DNA of 23,019 bases, from the IMG/VR virus record IMGVR_UViG_3300044640_000858, positions 1 to 23,019 of that record. One strand, written 5' to 3'. The notes beneath the pieces are model-generated. The model ran no database searches. It was not told the origin of the DNA and worked only from the letters and a program-made list of their open reading frames with translations. The stretch is from a virus. Made by a program: the position numbers and the translations under genes. Numbering within the stretch: the stretch's first letter is position 1; every line of letters begins with the position of its first letter. Below, in pieces: positions 14,604 to 22,583 of this stretch.

Positions 14604-15209
14604 ATGAGTGTCCTTCAGGCATATATCGGCGGCAAGGAAGCCCGCAAAGCCCGCGACAACGCTTTGGCACTAGCATCGCTGCCAAGTGGTACGGCTTTCA
14701 ACCCAATGGCCGCAGTTGTCGGGGGGCATGACCACGCAATGCATCGCGGCATCAGTCATGCCGATTGGCTGCGCTACAGCAATGAAGGCGCAACCCGAAA
14801 CGACCCACTAAGCCCCGAATTGATCAACGCCATGAGTTTTGTGGGCGACATGGGCATCACAATGGATGTTGTTTCGGGCGGGCAAGAAGCTGAGGGGCAG
14901 GGCGGCTCGCGGACCGGGTCAACGCGACACGATCACGGGATGGCGGCTGATGTTGATTTTTACAAGGGCGGGCGCAAGCTAGATTGGAACAACCCGCAAG
15001 ACATCCCAATTCTTCAAGAGATTGTCCGCACAGCTAGGGCGCGTGGCGTGACCGGGATTGGCGCGGGGGATGATTACATGGGGCCGGGGCGCTTCCATGT
15101 CGGTTTCGGCACTCCAGCTGTTTGGGGAGCCGGAGGCAAGAGCGCCAACGCGCCGTCTTGGCTTGTTGAAGCCTATAACAACCCCATGGCAACTTATGCG
15201 GGAATGTAA
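14604..15209 (+). CDS. M15-type zinc peptidase domain, virion-associated
   Basis: The 201-aa protein has a 22-residue N-terminal leader (MSVLQAYIGGKEARK...) and then a D-Ala-D-Ala carboxypeptidase/VanY-like domain. Zinc motif HxxGxAxD is present as H109-D-H-G-M-A-A-D116, and the third ligand H165 is in GRFHVGF. The family's usual HID/HVD is HVG here, so the catalytic acid may be displaced. Such a domain would hydrolyse peptidoglycan cross-links during entry. The start codon follows the previous stop by 2 nt. The leader is nearly the same as that of the following gene, which suggests a common packaging or ejection address. M15-fold enzymes are also used as endolysins, but the lysis cassette is elsewhere. 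Confidence 0.83.
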   Translation: MSVLQAYIGGKEARKARDNALALASLPSGTAFNPMAAVVGGHDHAMHRGISHADWLRYSNEGATRNDPLSPELINAMSFVGDMGITMDVVSGGQEAEGQGGSRTGSTRHDHGMAADVDFYKGGRKLDWNNPQDIPILQEIVRTARARGVTGIGAGDDYMGPGRFHVGFGTPAVWGAGGKSANAPSWLVEAYNNPMATYAGM

Positions 15210-15212
15210 TTC

Positions 15213-16547
15213 ATGAGCATCCTTCAGGCCTTCATCGCTGGCAAAGAAGCCCGCCGTCAGGCCGACGCGGCGGAACAGGTCAACCGTATGCAGCAGTTCT
15301 TGCAGGCCAACGGGCAGGCGATATTCCAAGGCGATCAAAACGCGCTGGGGCAGCTTGCGGGATTCGGCGCGGAAGGTCTCAATGCTGCCATGGGGCTGCG
15401 TGAGGCGCAGGATCAGCGGGCGGCGATGGAAGCCGAACGGGCGCGGGCTGGCGTTGTCGATCAGCGCGAAGATCATGCTTGGCAAATGAAGCTTGAAGAA
15501 TACGCGGCCAGCAAAACGGCAGCGGAGCGCGCGGCGGAAGCGGCTGAGATTGAGGAAGGCGTGAAGGTCGCGCTTTCGGCGCGGACGCCGGAAGAGTTTG
15601 ACCGCATCGTTACGGAAAACGGAATCCCGGAATTTGCCGGGCGCTTTGAAGAGCGCAACCAGCTTGCGGCGCGTTTCATGTCGGTGGCGGATATTCTGAA
15701 GCAGAATGCCGCGCCGGAACCTCTTTCGCCGGAGGGCAAGCTGGCGCGGGACATTGAGGCCGGAATCGTGCAGCCGCAAGCCGCAGGCGGGGCGGATAAC
15801 CAAACCGAGCGCGATATTGCGCTTCTGGGCGAAATCGGCATCCCGCGCGAGGAAGCTATCCGCATCACGCAGCTTTACGTTGTGTCGCGTGACCCAGACA
15901 CGGGTGAGCAGATTCTTATCGACAAGCGCACTGGCCGCCCGGTTGAAGTTCCCGCGCAAGCCGTCCAGCCCGCCCCGCAGGCCGTTCAGCCTGCTCCTCT
16001 TCAGCCTGCGCCAGCAGCGCCGGAAACGCCGCGTTTCACTTTCGGTGAGCAATACCAGAACGCTCCAAGCGTGTTTGGCATGGAGGGCATGTTGAAGCGC
16101 GGGGCAAACGTGGTTTCTGACGTTGTTCCCGGCATCGGAACCATGTTCCCGGTTGAGCAACAGTCACTGAATGACTTCCGAGTTCTGGGTGAGCAACTGG
16201 TGAATGACATTGCATCGGCCTATCCGCGCCAACCCCCGTCTTGGCTCTTGCAGAACATTGCCGAACTGACGCCCAAACCGGGAAGCGTCTGGGAAGGCCC
16301 CGACAGTGCAGCGGCAAAGCTTCGCAGCCTTGGGGCATCCATGCAGGGCGAATTGCGGGTCGCGGAAACGCAGCTTGGCACCCGCATCAGCCCGACCATG
16401 CGGCAAGAGTTGGAAATGCGAAAGATCGGCATCGAGGCCGCGCTGAACCGCATCCAGACCGCGCTAACCGCTCTTGACCCGCAGGCTGGCGGCAACGTCG
16501 CCCCCGAAGACCTTGACCTTATGAACCAGCTTCTTGGGGGCAACTGA
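15213..16547 (+). CDS. Putative internal virion / ejection protein with shared N-terminal leader
   Basis: The 444-aa protein opens with MSILQAFIAGKEAR, nearly the same as the start of the M15 peptidase gene. A long Ala/Glu/Arg coiled coil (about 60-130) follows, then a folded helical part (LLGEIGIPREEAIRITQLY with DPDTGEQILIDKRTGRPVEVP), a PAP/QAVQP repeat linker (15964-16010) and a helical C-terminus. It contains no enzyme motif I recognise. Its size, coiled coil and flexible linker match the middle ejection protein of three-protein podovirus sets. The start is 3 nt after the previous stop, and its TGATG overlap with the next gene couples the two. Confidence 0.75.
   Translation: MSILQAFIAGKEARRQADAAEQVNRMQQFLQANGQAIFQGDQNALGQLAGFGAEGLNAAMGLREAQDQRAAMEAERARAGVVDQREDHAWQMKLEEYAASKTAAERAAEAAEIEEGVKVALSARTPEEFDRIVTENGIPEFAGRFEERNQLAARFMSVADILKQNAAPEPLSPEGKLARDIEAGIVQPQAAGGADNQTERDIALLGEIGIPREEAIRITQLYVVSRDPDTGEQILIDKRTGRPVEVPAQAVQPAPQAVQPAPLQPAPAAPETPRFTFGEQYQNAPSVFGMEGMLKRGANVVSDVVPGIGTMFPVEQQSLNDFRVLGEQLVNDIASAYPRQPPSWLLQNIAELTPKPGSVWEGPDSAAAKLRSLGASMQGELRVAETQLGTRISPTMRQELEMRKIGIEAALNRIQTALTALDPQAGGNVAPEDLDLMNQLLGGN
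15964..16010 (+). repeat. In-gene Gln-Pro-Ala repeat linker
   Basis: The stretch encodes successive VQPAPQA/VQPAPL/LQPAPA units, a degenerate tandem repeat of about 7 codons. The DNA copies differ at third positions, so the repeat is maintained at protein level. It probably forms an extended flexible linker between the coiled-coil and C-terminal parts of the internal protein. Confidence 0.6.
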
Positions 16548-19111
16548 TGGCCGAACCCACGCAAGAGAACGCGCTGAAGGCTATGCGCCTTGCGTATGAG
16601 AAGGGCGATTTGGAAGCCGCGCGCAAGATGGCCGCGCTTGCAAAGTCGCTTGAGGGCAAGTCAGGCTCTACATTCATGGGGCAGGTAAACGCAGGCATCG
16701 CATCGACGCTTGGCGGCATGGTGGACGCGGTGAACCCGTTCAACGATCCTGTCTGGGGCGAAATTGCGGGCGGCAGGCTGCAAACCGGATCGGCGGCGGA
16801 AGGTATGCGGCAAGGCATGGAGGCTATCGGCGCGGATGTGTCGCGCGGCGATCCTCAGAACGTGGGGCAGGGCCTTGCGCGAGGGCTTGGCAATGCGGCT
16901 GGGGCCATCTTGCCTGTGGCGGGCATTGCGCGCCTTGTGGGGGCCGCTGGTGGCGTTGCGGGCAAGGTTGCCGATGATGCCTATGCAGCACTCACCACGC
17001 GCGGCGGCATGGCGACAGAGGCGCTTGCAGGCGGCGTATCAGGTGCAGCCGAGCAATCTGCCAAAGAAGCGGGCGCGCCGCGCTGGGTGCAACAGGTGGC
17101 CGCAATTGCCGCGCCTCTAGGCATTCCGGCAAGCATCGCAGCTGTGCGCGGCACGGGCAATCTTGTGGCGCAGACCCCCGTTGCCGGATATGCCATTCGG
17201 GCAGCGCGGGACGTGGCGCGCGGGCTTGCGCCGATGACCGAATACGGCGCGCGGCAGGTGGCATCTGGACGCCTGCGCGAATTGTCGGGCGGCGAGGAGC
17301 GGGCGCGGGAACTGGCGCAGGCTATTGACCCGAACGACCCGCTAGGCCGCACTCCAGCGCAGCAAACGGGCGATCCGAATATGATCGGCCTAGAGCGCGC
17401 GGCGGCAAATGAAAATCCCAATGTCAGGACGCGATTGGAAGAACGCGCGGCAGCTTCTCGGCAAACTGCCGAAGGCGAGATTGCGGGCATGGGCGGCAGG
17501 GTAGCGGACGCCAAGACCTTCTTTGAGGGGCGGCTGAAATCCGTCAAGCAATCCATGCAGGCGCGTGTAGATCAGCTTATGCAGATGGCCGACGAGACGG
17601 TTGCCGGGGCAGGCCCGCGCGCATCCGAAACGGGCAACTCCACAACTGCGGTTGAGCGGATCAAGGGCGAATTGGCAACCAACTTGGAGCGTGAGCGGGA
17701 ATTGTGGCGGGCTGTGCCAATCGACGCCCGCGTTGAGACACGCAACACCGCTAACACGGTTGAGACGATCATCAAGGAAACGCCTTGGGCGCAGCGGAAT
17801 GACATTCCGGCAGACCTGAAGGCGGCTTTCGGGGAAAACGGTGTTTTGGGGCCAGCGACAAGCGTTGGGGAGTTGCATGGCCTTTACTCAGAAATGCGCC
17901 GCATTTCCCGCTCTGCCATGTCCGGCACAAACCAAAACAAGAACCTTGCCCGCATTGCAAATGAAGTCGCAGAGGCGATCTTAAACGATCTGGGCGCAAT
18001 TGGCGGCGAGACTCCGGCAGGCCGCGCGATTAACGAGGCCCGCGTGTTTTCTCAGGGCCTGCACGACACGTTTGACAAGGGCGCGGTGGGGCGCATCCTA
18101 CAGCGCACGATTGACGGGGATGAGGCTATCGCGCCGGAAGCTGCACTTGCGCGCACAGTGGGCCGTGGCGGTGCGCAGGGCATGGCAGACGCCGAAAGGA
18201 TCGAAAAAGCCGCGCCAGAGGCGGCGGAGCAGATCACCGACTATCTGCGCGGGCGGTTTATGGATAGCGTCTTTGCGGCGGATGGATCATTCACTCCCAA
18301 GGCGGCAGAGACGTTCTTCCGCAACAATCGGGAATTGCTTTCGCGCTACCCCCGCGTTACTGCTGAACTTCGCCGCGCGCTTTCCAGCCGGACGGCGGCA
18401 GATGCTTTTGCCGCCCGCGCTGACGCCCGCATGAGACTTGCAGAGGCCAATTCGGCACCAGCGGAGTTTATCGGTGGGCAGGATCAGAAGGCGGTTCTCT
18501 CGATCATCGGCGCGGATAACCCGGAACTCGCGGCGCGATCAGTTATCGCAACCGCCCGCAAAGACGGCACTGGGAAAGCTTTGGCGGGTGTTAAAGGTGC
18601 TTTTACTGATTACTTGATCGGCAAAGCAGGCACCGAAGGCGGCATTTCCGGCGCAAAGCTTGTCGGGCTTCTGAGCGATAAGAATATGCGCGTTGCCCTG
18701 CGCCAAGTCTTTGACGGTGGCGAAATGGCCCGCCTAGAGCGCATTGCAGGCGATCTGGCAAAGGTTGACGCCAAGGGCGCAGACGTTGGCAACTTCATGG
18801 ACACTCCGGCCAATCGGCTTGTTGAATATGTCGTGCGGATTGTCGCGGCGCAGCAAGGCGGGCAGATGGGCGGCGGCACTATGGGCGGCAGTTTGCAGAC
18901 CGCCAACATCTTGCAGGAACGCGCCCGCGCGATGCTGAAGAACCTGACCAACGACAAGGCGCGGCAACTTCTGATGGATGCCGTTGAAGATCCTGCTTTG
19001 TTCAAGGCGCTTTTGACAGAAGACCCCGCGATGAAGCTGACGAAATTGCAGCGCAATTTGCTTGCGCCGTATTTGGTCGGCGGCGCGGCGGCGGCGTTCA
19101 CGCCCGAATAA
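16547..19111 (+). CDS. Large internal virion / DNA ejection protein
   Basis: The 854-aa protein is the largest in the window. It begins with a short helical repeat-like N-terminus (ALKAMRLAYEKGDLEAARKMAALAK), followed by Gly/Ala-rich hydrophobic segments at about 105-160 and 185-205 that could insert into membrane, then a long helical region with the NPNVRTRLEERAAASRQ segment and coiled coil, and ends in an Ala/Gly-rich LLAPYLVGG tail. This pattern is that of the largest ejected protein of podoviruses (gp16-like in position; sequence not recognisably related). It would form or extend the channel across the envelope. No lytic transglycosylase or polymerase motif is visible. Start ATG 16547 overlaps the previous stop. 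Confidence 0.78.
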   Translation: MAEPTQENALKAMRLAYEKGDLEAARKMAALAKSLEGKSGSTFMGQVNAGIASTLGGMVDAVNPFNDPVWGEIAGGRLQTGSAAEGMRQGMEAIGADVSRGDPQNVGQGLARGLGNAAGAILPVAGIARLVGAAGGVAGKVADDAYAALTTRGGMATEALAGGVSGAAEQSAKEAGAPRWVQQVAAIAAPLGIPASIAAVRGTGNLVAQTPVAGYAIRAARDVARGLAPMTEYGARQVASGRLRELSGGEERARELAQAIDPNDPLGRTPAQQTGDPNMIGLERAAANENPNVRTRLEERAAASRQTAEGEIAGMGGRVADAKTFFEGRLKSVKQSMQARVDQLMQMADETVAGAGPRASETGNSTTAVERIKGELATNLERERELWRAVPIDARVETRNTANTVETIIKETPWAQRNDIPADLKAAFGENGVLGPATSVGELHGLYSEMRRISRSAMSGTNQNKNLARIANEVAEAILNDLGAIGGETPAGRAINEARVFSQGLHDTFDKGAVGRILQRTIDGDEAIAPEAALARTVGRGGAQGMADAERIEKAAPEAAEQITDYLRGRFMDSVFAADGSFTPKAAETFFRNNRELLSRYPRVTAELRRALSSRTAADAFAARADARMRLAEANSAPAEFIGGQDQKAVLSIIGADNPELAARSVIATARKDGTGKALAGVKGAFTDYLIGKAGTEGGISGAKLVGLLSDKNMRVALRQVFDGGEMARLERIAGDLAKVDAKGADVGNFMDTPANRLVEYVVRIVAAQQGGQMGGGTMGGSLQTANILQERARAMLKNLTNDKARQLLMDAVEDPALFKALLTEDPAMKLTKLQRNLLAPYLVGGAAAAFTPE

Positions 19112-19148
19112 CCCTTTCCTACATTCCTGAATAGCAAGAGGGCCACCC

Positions 19149-20144
19149 ATGGCAGACCTCCTTGATTTTGCGCCTGTCCGGGTGCTGACTTCCAACGCGC
19201 AACCGGGGGCGGGCTATATCGCCCGGTTCTACCAGTCAGGCACGACAACGCCTGTCACGGTGTTCACCAGCGCGGCTTTGACAACGCCTTGGGGGACGTC
19301 GATCACGGCGGACGCGGAGGGCAAATTCGCGGCGGTGTTTTCGTCGGGCGGCGCGATCAAGGCCACGATTGAGACGCCAGTTGGGGCGATTGTTGCGACG
19401 GTTGACCCTGTGCAGTCTGTGCCTACGGGGTCTTCGGCGGCTTCTGGCGTGACCTTTGCGCCTAGTCTGGCGCTGCCCGTGACAAATGTGCAGGACGCGA
19501 TTGAGTTTGTCAGGCCCGTATCGCTGGGCGGCACGGGCGGGACGACCCCGGCAGCAGCGCGGACGGGGCTGGGCGCTACCACAGTCGGCGCGGCGGTGTT
19601 CACGGCTGCTGATGCGGCGGCGGGTCGGACTGCGCTGGGGGCACAGCAAGCCCTCGGCTTCACGCCTGTTGAGCAGGGCGGTGGCGCGGGGATGGGGAAT
19701 GACAAAATCCGCATCGGGTGGGATGGCGGCTCGTTTAGGGGTAATGTCAACGGAACCGATGTGGGGCGAATAATTCGCAATGAGGCTACTCCAGACACGT
19801 CCAACGGCACACTGAACGCCCCCGGCGCGCCCCCTCTCTACGCCTGCCGAGCTTGGGTGAACTTCAATGGCACCAACGGCTCCATCCGCGCATCGGGCAA
19901 CGTTTCGTCGGTCGTGCGGAATGGCGTGGGGGATTATACGATCAACTTCGCGACCGCGATGCCGGATGCAAATTATGCGGTGGCGGGTTTTGCGAATTAT
20001 GGGCCGAGCGCGGCAACGGCGGGCATCCTGACAGCGGGCAACGGATATGCCCCCCTTGCTGGGTCTGTTCGCATCAGAACCGGGGACAGTGCGGCCGGAG
20101 TTGGTCAGGACGCGCAATTCGTCAACGTCGTCATTTTCCGCTGA
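19149..20144 (+). CDS. Tail fibre protein
   Basis: The 331-aa protein has an N-terminal attachment region (VRVLTSNAQPGAGYIARFYQSG ... TPWGTSITADAEGKFAAVF) related to the anchor domains of phage fibre and spike proteins, a middle with the fibre signature SLGGTGGTTPAAARTGLG and several GRTALG-type turns, and a C-terminal beta knob (ACRAWVNFNGT, DYTINFATAMPDANYAV) widely shared by phage fibres. It is short for a fibre, so it may be a trimeric stub or one of several adhesins. The 37-nt gap upstream holds an AAGAGGG-type ribosome binding site. The next gene is a probable assembly chaperone. Confidence 0.85.
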   Translation: MADLLDFAPVRVLTSNAQPGAGYIARFYQSGTTTPVTVFTSAALTTPWGTSITADAEGKFAAVFSSGGAIKATIETPVGAIVATVDPVQSVPTGSSAASGVTFAPSLALPVTNVQDAIEFVRPVSLGGTGGTTPAAARTGLGATTVGAAVFTAADAAAGRTALGAQQALGFTPVEQGGGAGMGNDKIRIGWDGGSFRGNVNGTDVGRIIRNEATPDTSNGTLNAPGAPPLYACRAWVNFNGTNGSIRASGNVSSVVRNGVGDYTINFATAMPDANYAVAGFANYGPSAATAGILTAGNGYAPLAGSVRIRTGDSAAGVGQDAQFVNVVIFR

Positions 20145-20151
20145 GGCTCAC

Positions 20152-20586
20152 ATGCAAATCATCATCTACCCCAACTCCCTCGGCAAAGTGGTCATCGTGT
20201 CCCCCGCGCCGGATGCGGACATTACGGAAGTCGCCGTGTCTGTGGTGCCGCCCGATACACCGCACCGGATCATCGACGCTGACGATCTGCCGCCCGCGTC
20301 CGATTGGCTGTGGAGCGAAACAGGCCCCATACTGGCCGCGCCGCCTGCACCCATCGACCCCAAGCTGATCGGCGTGAACTTCGACGGCATCATGTGCTCT
20401 GCGACGGCGCAGGACCAGAACGGCCTCGCCGCTGTCTTCCTCGCCATTCAAATGCAAGGGGCAAACTTCCAGCCGACGCGGTTCGAGTTTGATAACGGGA
20501 GCACGCTGATCGTGACGCTCACCAACTGGCAGGCATTCGCGGCTGTGTGGTTGCCGTTCCGCCAATCTTTCTTCGCGGTGGAATAA
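20152..20586 (+). CDS. Probable tail fibre assembly chaperone
   Basis: The 144-aa product starts at ATG 20152 with GAGG (20143-20146) at 5 nt; an in-frame ATG at 20047 lies inside the fibre gene. It has a beta-rich N-terminus (QIIIYPNSLGKVVIVSP), a RIIDADDLPP segment, a W-rich turn (DWLWSETGP) and a C-terminal region (FDNGSTLIVTLTNWQAFAAVWLPFRQSF) resembling the DUF4376/tail-fibre-assembly group. Position directly after the fibre gene agrees. Role as a fold catalyst or cap for the fibre tip is inference from the family. It ends in a TAATG overlap with the next gene. Confidence 0.65.
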   Translation: MQIIIYPNSLGKVVIVSPAPDADITEVAVSVVPPDTPHRIIDADDLPPASDWLWSETGPILAAPPAPIDPKLIGVNFDGIMCSATAQDQNGLAAVFLAIQMQGANFQPTRFEFDNGSTLIVTLTNWQAFAAVWLPFRQSFFAVE

Positions 20587-20993
20587 TGACAACCAAAGCC
20601 ATTTCGCTGCGTCCTCACTATCTGGATCAGCCGCGACTGATGCACGAGCAAGTTGCCATATTCGTGGTGGGGTCTTTGTTCTGGATAGAGGCGCGGCTGG
20701 TGGATCAGTCTTTTTCCGCCGACATTTTCGGCAACTTCGCACTTCAATTCCCCGCTGAATTCTGGGCGCTCCTGATGATGGCGTCGTCGACCCTGATCTG
20801 GGCCGGGCTGCTGAACCCGGTCAAAAGGTGGATGGTGGCGACCGGGGCGGCTTTGCAGATTTGCAATTTCCTTGGCCTTGGCTATTCCGCGCTTGCGACG
20901 GGCGGCGCGGTGGTAGTGGGCTTCTGGTGCACCGTCTACTTCGCCCCGGCGTTTCTGCGCATACTCTGGGAGGCGCTCTATGACCCTCGCTGA
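20586..20993 (+). CDS. Multi-TM membrane protein at the start of the lysis cassette
   Basis: The 135-aa product starts at ATG 20586 within TAATG; the longer in-frame ATG at 20547 is inside the previous gene. It has hydrophobic stretches at about 22-38, 58-78, 85-105 and 108-128, giving three or four TM helices, and a charged N-terminus with short charged loops. No known holin family motif is visible. Its place upstream of the endolysin suggests a holin, antiholin or membrane accessory of lysis. The alternative is a superinfection-exclusion-type membrane protein. Its 3' end overlaps the next small gene by 14 nt. Confidence 0.7.
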   Translation: MTTKAISLRPHYLDQPRLMHEQVAIFVVGSLFWIEARLVDQSFSADIFGNFALQFPAEFWALLMMASSTLIWAGLLNPVKRWMVATGAALQICNFLGLGYSALATGGAVVVGFWCTVYFAPAFLRILWEALYDPR

Positions 20994-21150
20994 TGCTGCC
21001 GCGACATTCGGCCCCACGGCGGGCTTTCTGATCTACCTCTGGCTCAACCGCCCCAAGACGGAAAGCAAGAGCGACGACGCCACGGGGATGCTGCAAGCGA
21101 TGAACGAGCGGCTGATCCGCATCGAGACGCTGCTGGAGGTCCGCAAGTGA
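20980..21150 (+). CDS. Small single-TM plus coiled-coil protein (XhlA/holin-accessory-like topology)
   Basis: The product is 56 aa, from ATG 20980 with GGGAGG (20968-20973) at 6-nt spacing, to TGA 21148-21150. It has a short hydrophobic segment (FGPTAGFLIYLWL) followed by a charged linker and a helix (MLQAMNERLIRIETLLE). This membrane-plus-amphipathic-helix layout is that of phage lysis accessories. The gene is absent from most length-limited gene calls but is tightly packed: it overlaps the upstream gene by 14 nt and ends in a GTGA overlap with the next. Function is inferred from topology and position only. Confidence 0.65.
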   Translation: MTLADAAATFGPTAGFLIYLWLNRPKTESKSDDATGMLQAMNERLIRIETLLEVRK

Positions 21151-21371
21151 AGCCATGCGACCCGGCCAGCGTTCCTGACATGTCGCAGGCCGAACTGCTG
21201 GCCGAGGCGCGGCGGTTGGCGCGGCTGTCTGACCTGTATCTGACGCCCTACACGTCTGCCGTGTTGCGGCGGCTGTGTGTGGAAATTGAAGGCAAGGTTG
21301 AGGCCGAGCGGGCGCATATCGCCGCGCGGCTGGATGCGGCTTTGCAGATGCGCCGGGGTGAGGCGCTTTAA
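21147..21371 (+). CDS. Small helical protein of the lysis cassette
   Basis: The product is 74 aa, starting at GTG in a GTGA overlap. It is an Ala/Arg/Leu-rich, largely helical soluble protein with a central segment (LYLTPYTSAVLRRLCVEIEGKVEAERAHIAARL) and no TM or signal peptide. I do not recognise a family. Its stop is 10 nt upstream of the endolysin start. The tight packing supports coding. A regulator of lysis timing is a guess only. Confidence 0.6.
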   Translation: MKPCDPASVPDMSQAELLAEARRLARLSDLYLTPYTSAVLRRLCVEIEGKVEAERAHIAARLDAALQMRRGEAL

Positions 21372-21381
21372 GGAGGCAATT

Positions 21382-22143
21382 ATGAATCGAGCGGTATTCT
21401 TTGCCGCGCTGCGCCGTCGGGGCAGCGGGGTCTTCGGCACGTCGCTGACACAGGGGCAGGTTGACGGGTGCGAGGCTATCCTTGCCGCCTGTGCGGGCCT
21501 GCGCTTGCCTTTTGTCGCGTATATTTTTGCAACTGCGGCGCACGAGACTGCATACACCATGCAGCCCGTGCGCGAGACGTTGGCATCAACGGATGATCAG
21601 GCAATCGCGCGGCTGGAGCGGGCATGGTCGACGGGCAGGCTGAAATGGGTCAAGACGCCGTATTGGCGCAAGGATGCCGATGGCAAGACATGGCTTGGCC
21701 GGGGCTATGTGCAGCTTACCCATAAGGTCAACTATGCCCGCGCTGGTCGCGAACTGGCGATTGATCTGGTGACCAACCCGGATCTTGCGATGCAGCCCAC
21801 GGTTGCCGCGCTGATCCTCGTCCGGGGCAGCATGGAAGGCTGGTTCACAGGCAAGAAGCTGGCCGATTACGCGGCGGGCGACGGGTTCGACTATGTGAAC
21901 GCCCGCGCCGTGATCAACGGGGACGTGAAGGGCAACGGGGCGAAGATTGCCGCAGAGGCCAAGGCATTCGAGGCGGCGCTGATCGAAGCGGGCTGGAACA
22001 AGGCCCCCGCAACAGTCACGCCCATCCGCCCGACTATCGCCCCCGCTACGAAAGAAATGCAGCCTACGAAAGAAAATACGGAAGCTACGAAAGTCCGACC
22101 ATCGCTGTGGGCGATGATTGTCCAAATGTTCCGGGAGAATTGA
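21382..22143 (+). CDS. GH19 endolysin (chitinase-like muramidase)
   Basis: The 253-aa enzyme cleaves the glycan backbone of peptidoglycan. Its start at ATG 21382 has a strong AAGGAGG (21370-21376); a longer in-frame start at 21277 overlaps the previous gene and is rejected. GH19 features are the AHETAYTMQPVRE segment with E55 as likely general acid and E65 as a second acidic residue, and WLGRGYVQLTHKVNY (104-118) of the substrate cleft. A repeat linker (ATKEMQP/TKENTE/ATK, near 22046-22093) follows the catalytic domain and joins a short C-terminal segment (LWAMIVQMF) that may bind membrane. No N-terminal signal peptide is seen, so release would need the holin. Confidence 0.9.
   Translation: MNRAVFFAALRRRGSGVFGTSLTQGQVDGCEAILAACAGLRLPFVAYIFATAAHETAYTMQPVRETLASTDDQAIARLERAWSTGRLKWVKTPYWRKDADGKTWLGRGYVQLTHKVNYARAGRELAIDLVTNPDLAMQPTVAALILVRGSMEGWFTGKKLADYAAGDGFDYVNARAVINGDVKGNGAKIAAEAKAFEAALIEAGWNKAPATVTPIRPTIAPATKEMQPTKENTEATKVRPSLWAMIVQMFREN
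22046..22093 (+). repeat. Short direct repeat in the endolysin linker
   Basis: CTACGAAAG occurs at 22046-22054, 22064-22072 and 22085-22093, spaced 18 and 21 nt apart and therefore in frame (Ala/Pro-Thr-Lys). It encodes a charged, flexible linker after the GH19 domain. The spacing difference of one codon indicates slippage or duplication. Confidence 0.65.
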
Positions 22144-22146
22144 TCC

Positions 22147-22359
22147 ATGTGGAAACTGCGCCTGACCGCCTACATCGGCGGCTTTTTCGGCATTGCCGCG
22201 ACCCTCGCCGCCGCTTTCGGCTGGGGCACATATGACCATGCCACGGGCATGTTTGACCCGCCGCCTATTGACGTGAAGGCGCTGGCCGGGTTCGTCGCTG
22301 CTGGCATCGGCAACGCTGTCGCCGCACTGGCTCTCATTCGCGGCTGGGGGCGGAAGTGA
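22147..22359 (+). CDS. Putative holin (two-TM)
   Basis: The 70-aa product has a short positive N-terminus (MWKLR), a first TM (LTAYIGGFFGIAATLAAAFGW), a loop with DHATGMFDPPPID, a second TM (ALAGFVAAGIGNAVAALALI) and a basic C-terminus (RGWGRK). This is class-II-like holin topology and it lies 3 nt after the endolysin stop and just upstream of the spanin pair. It would assemble in the inner membrane to release the endolysin. GGGAG precedes it at about 22133. The upstream four-TM protein (20586) is a second holin candidate. Confidence 0.75.
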   Translation: MWKLRLTAYIGGFFGIAATLAAAFGWGTYDHATGMFDPPPIDVKALAGFVAAGIGNAVAALALIRGWGRK

Positions 22360-22583
22360 TCCAGCTCAAACTATGGTTAAGCGCGGCTCTGGCGCTGCTT
22401 GCAGCGTTTTGGGGCGCATGGATAGCGGGGCGCAGGGAAGGCGCACAGGCGGCCCGCGTTGACGCGCTGGAAGGCGATGCAAAGGCGCACGAAAGGATAA
22501 CGGATGCGGAAATCGGCCTTGATCTGTCTGACGCTGACCGCGTGCGCAAGTTGCACGAGTTTGCCGACAAACACAGCCGTTGA
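22356..22583 (+). CDS. Rz-like inner-membrane spanin
   Basis: The 75-aa product starts at GTG in a GTGA overlap with the holin gene. It has an N-terminal TM (LKLWLSAALALLAAFWGAWIAG) followed by a charged helix (RREGAQAARVDALEGDAKAHERI) and a C-terminal helix, which is the i-spanin plan, although it is short (lambda Rz is about 153 aa). It overlaps the next gene, a lipoprotein, for 80 nt in another frame, just as lambda Rz/Rz1 do. Together the two would fuse inner and outer membranes at lysis. Identification is by topology and gene arrangement, not by sequence identity. Confidence 0.72.
   Translation: MIQLKLWLSAALALLAAFWGAWIAGRREGAQAARVDALEGDAKAHERITDAEIGLDLSDADRVRKLHEFADKHSR

Noticed and set aside
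14979-16160. Long minus-strand open frame (393 codons)
   Set aside because: It is antisense to two well-supported ejection-module genes. Arg/His/Leu-rich composition, no ribosome binding site and the GC-rich codon bias explain it as a shadow.
19236-20117. Minus-strand open frame of 293 codons
   Set aside because: It is the antisense of the tail fibre gene. The Arg-rich, low-complexity product has no support.
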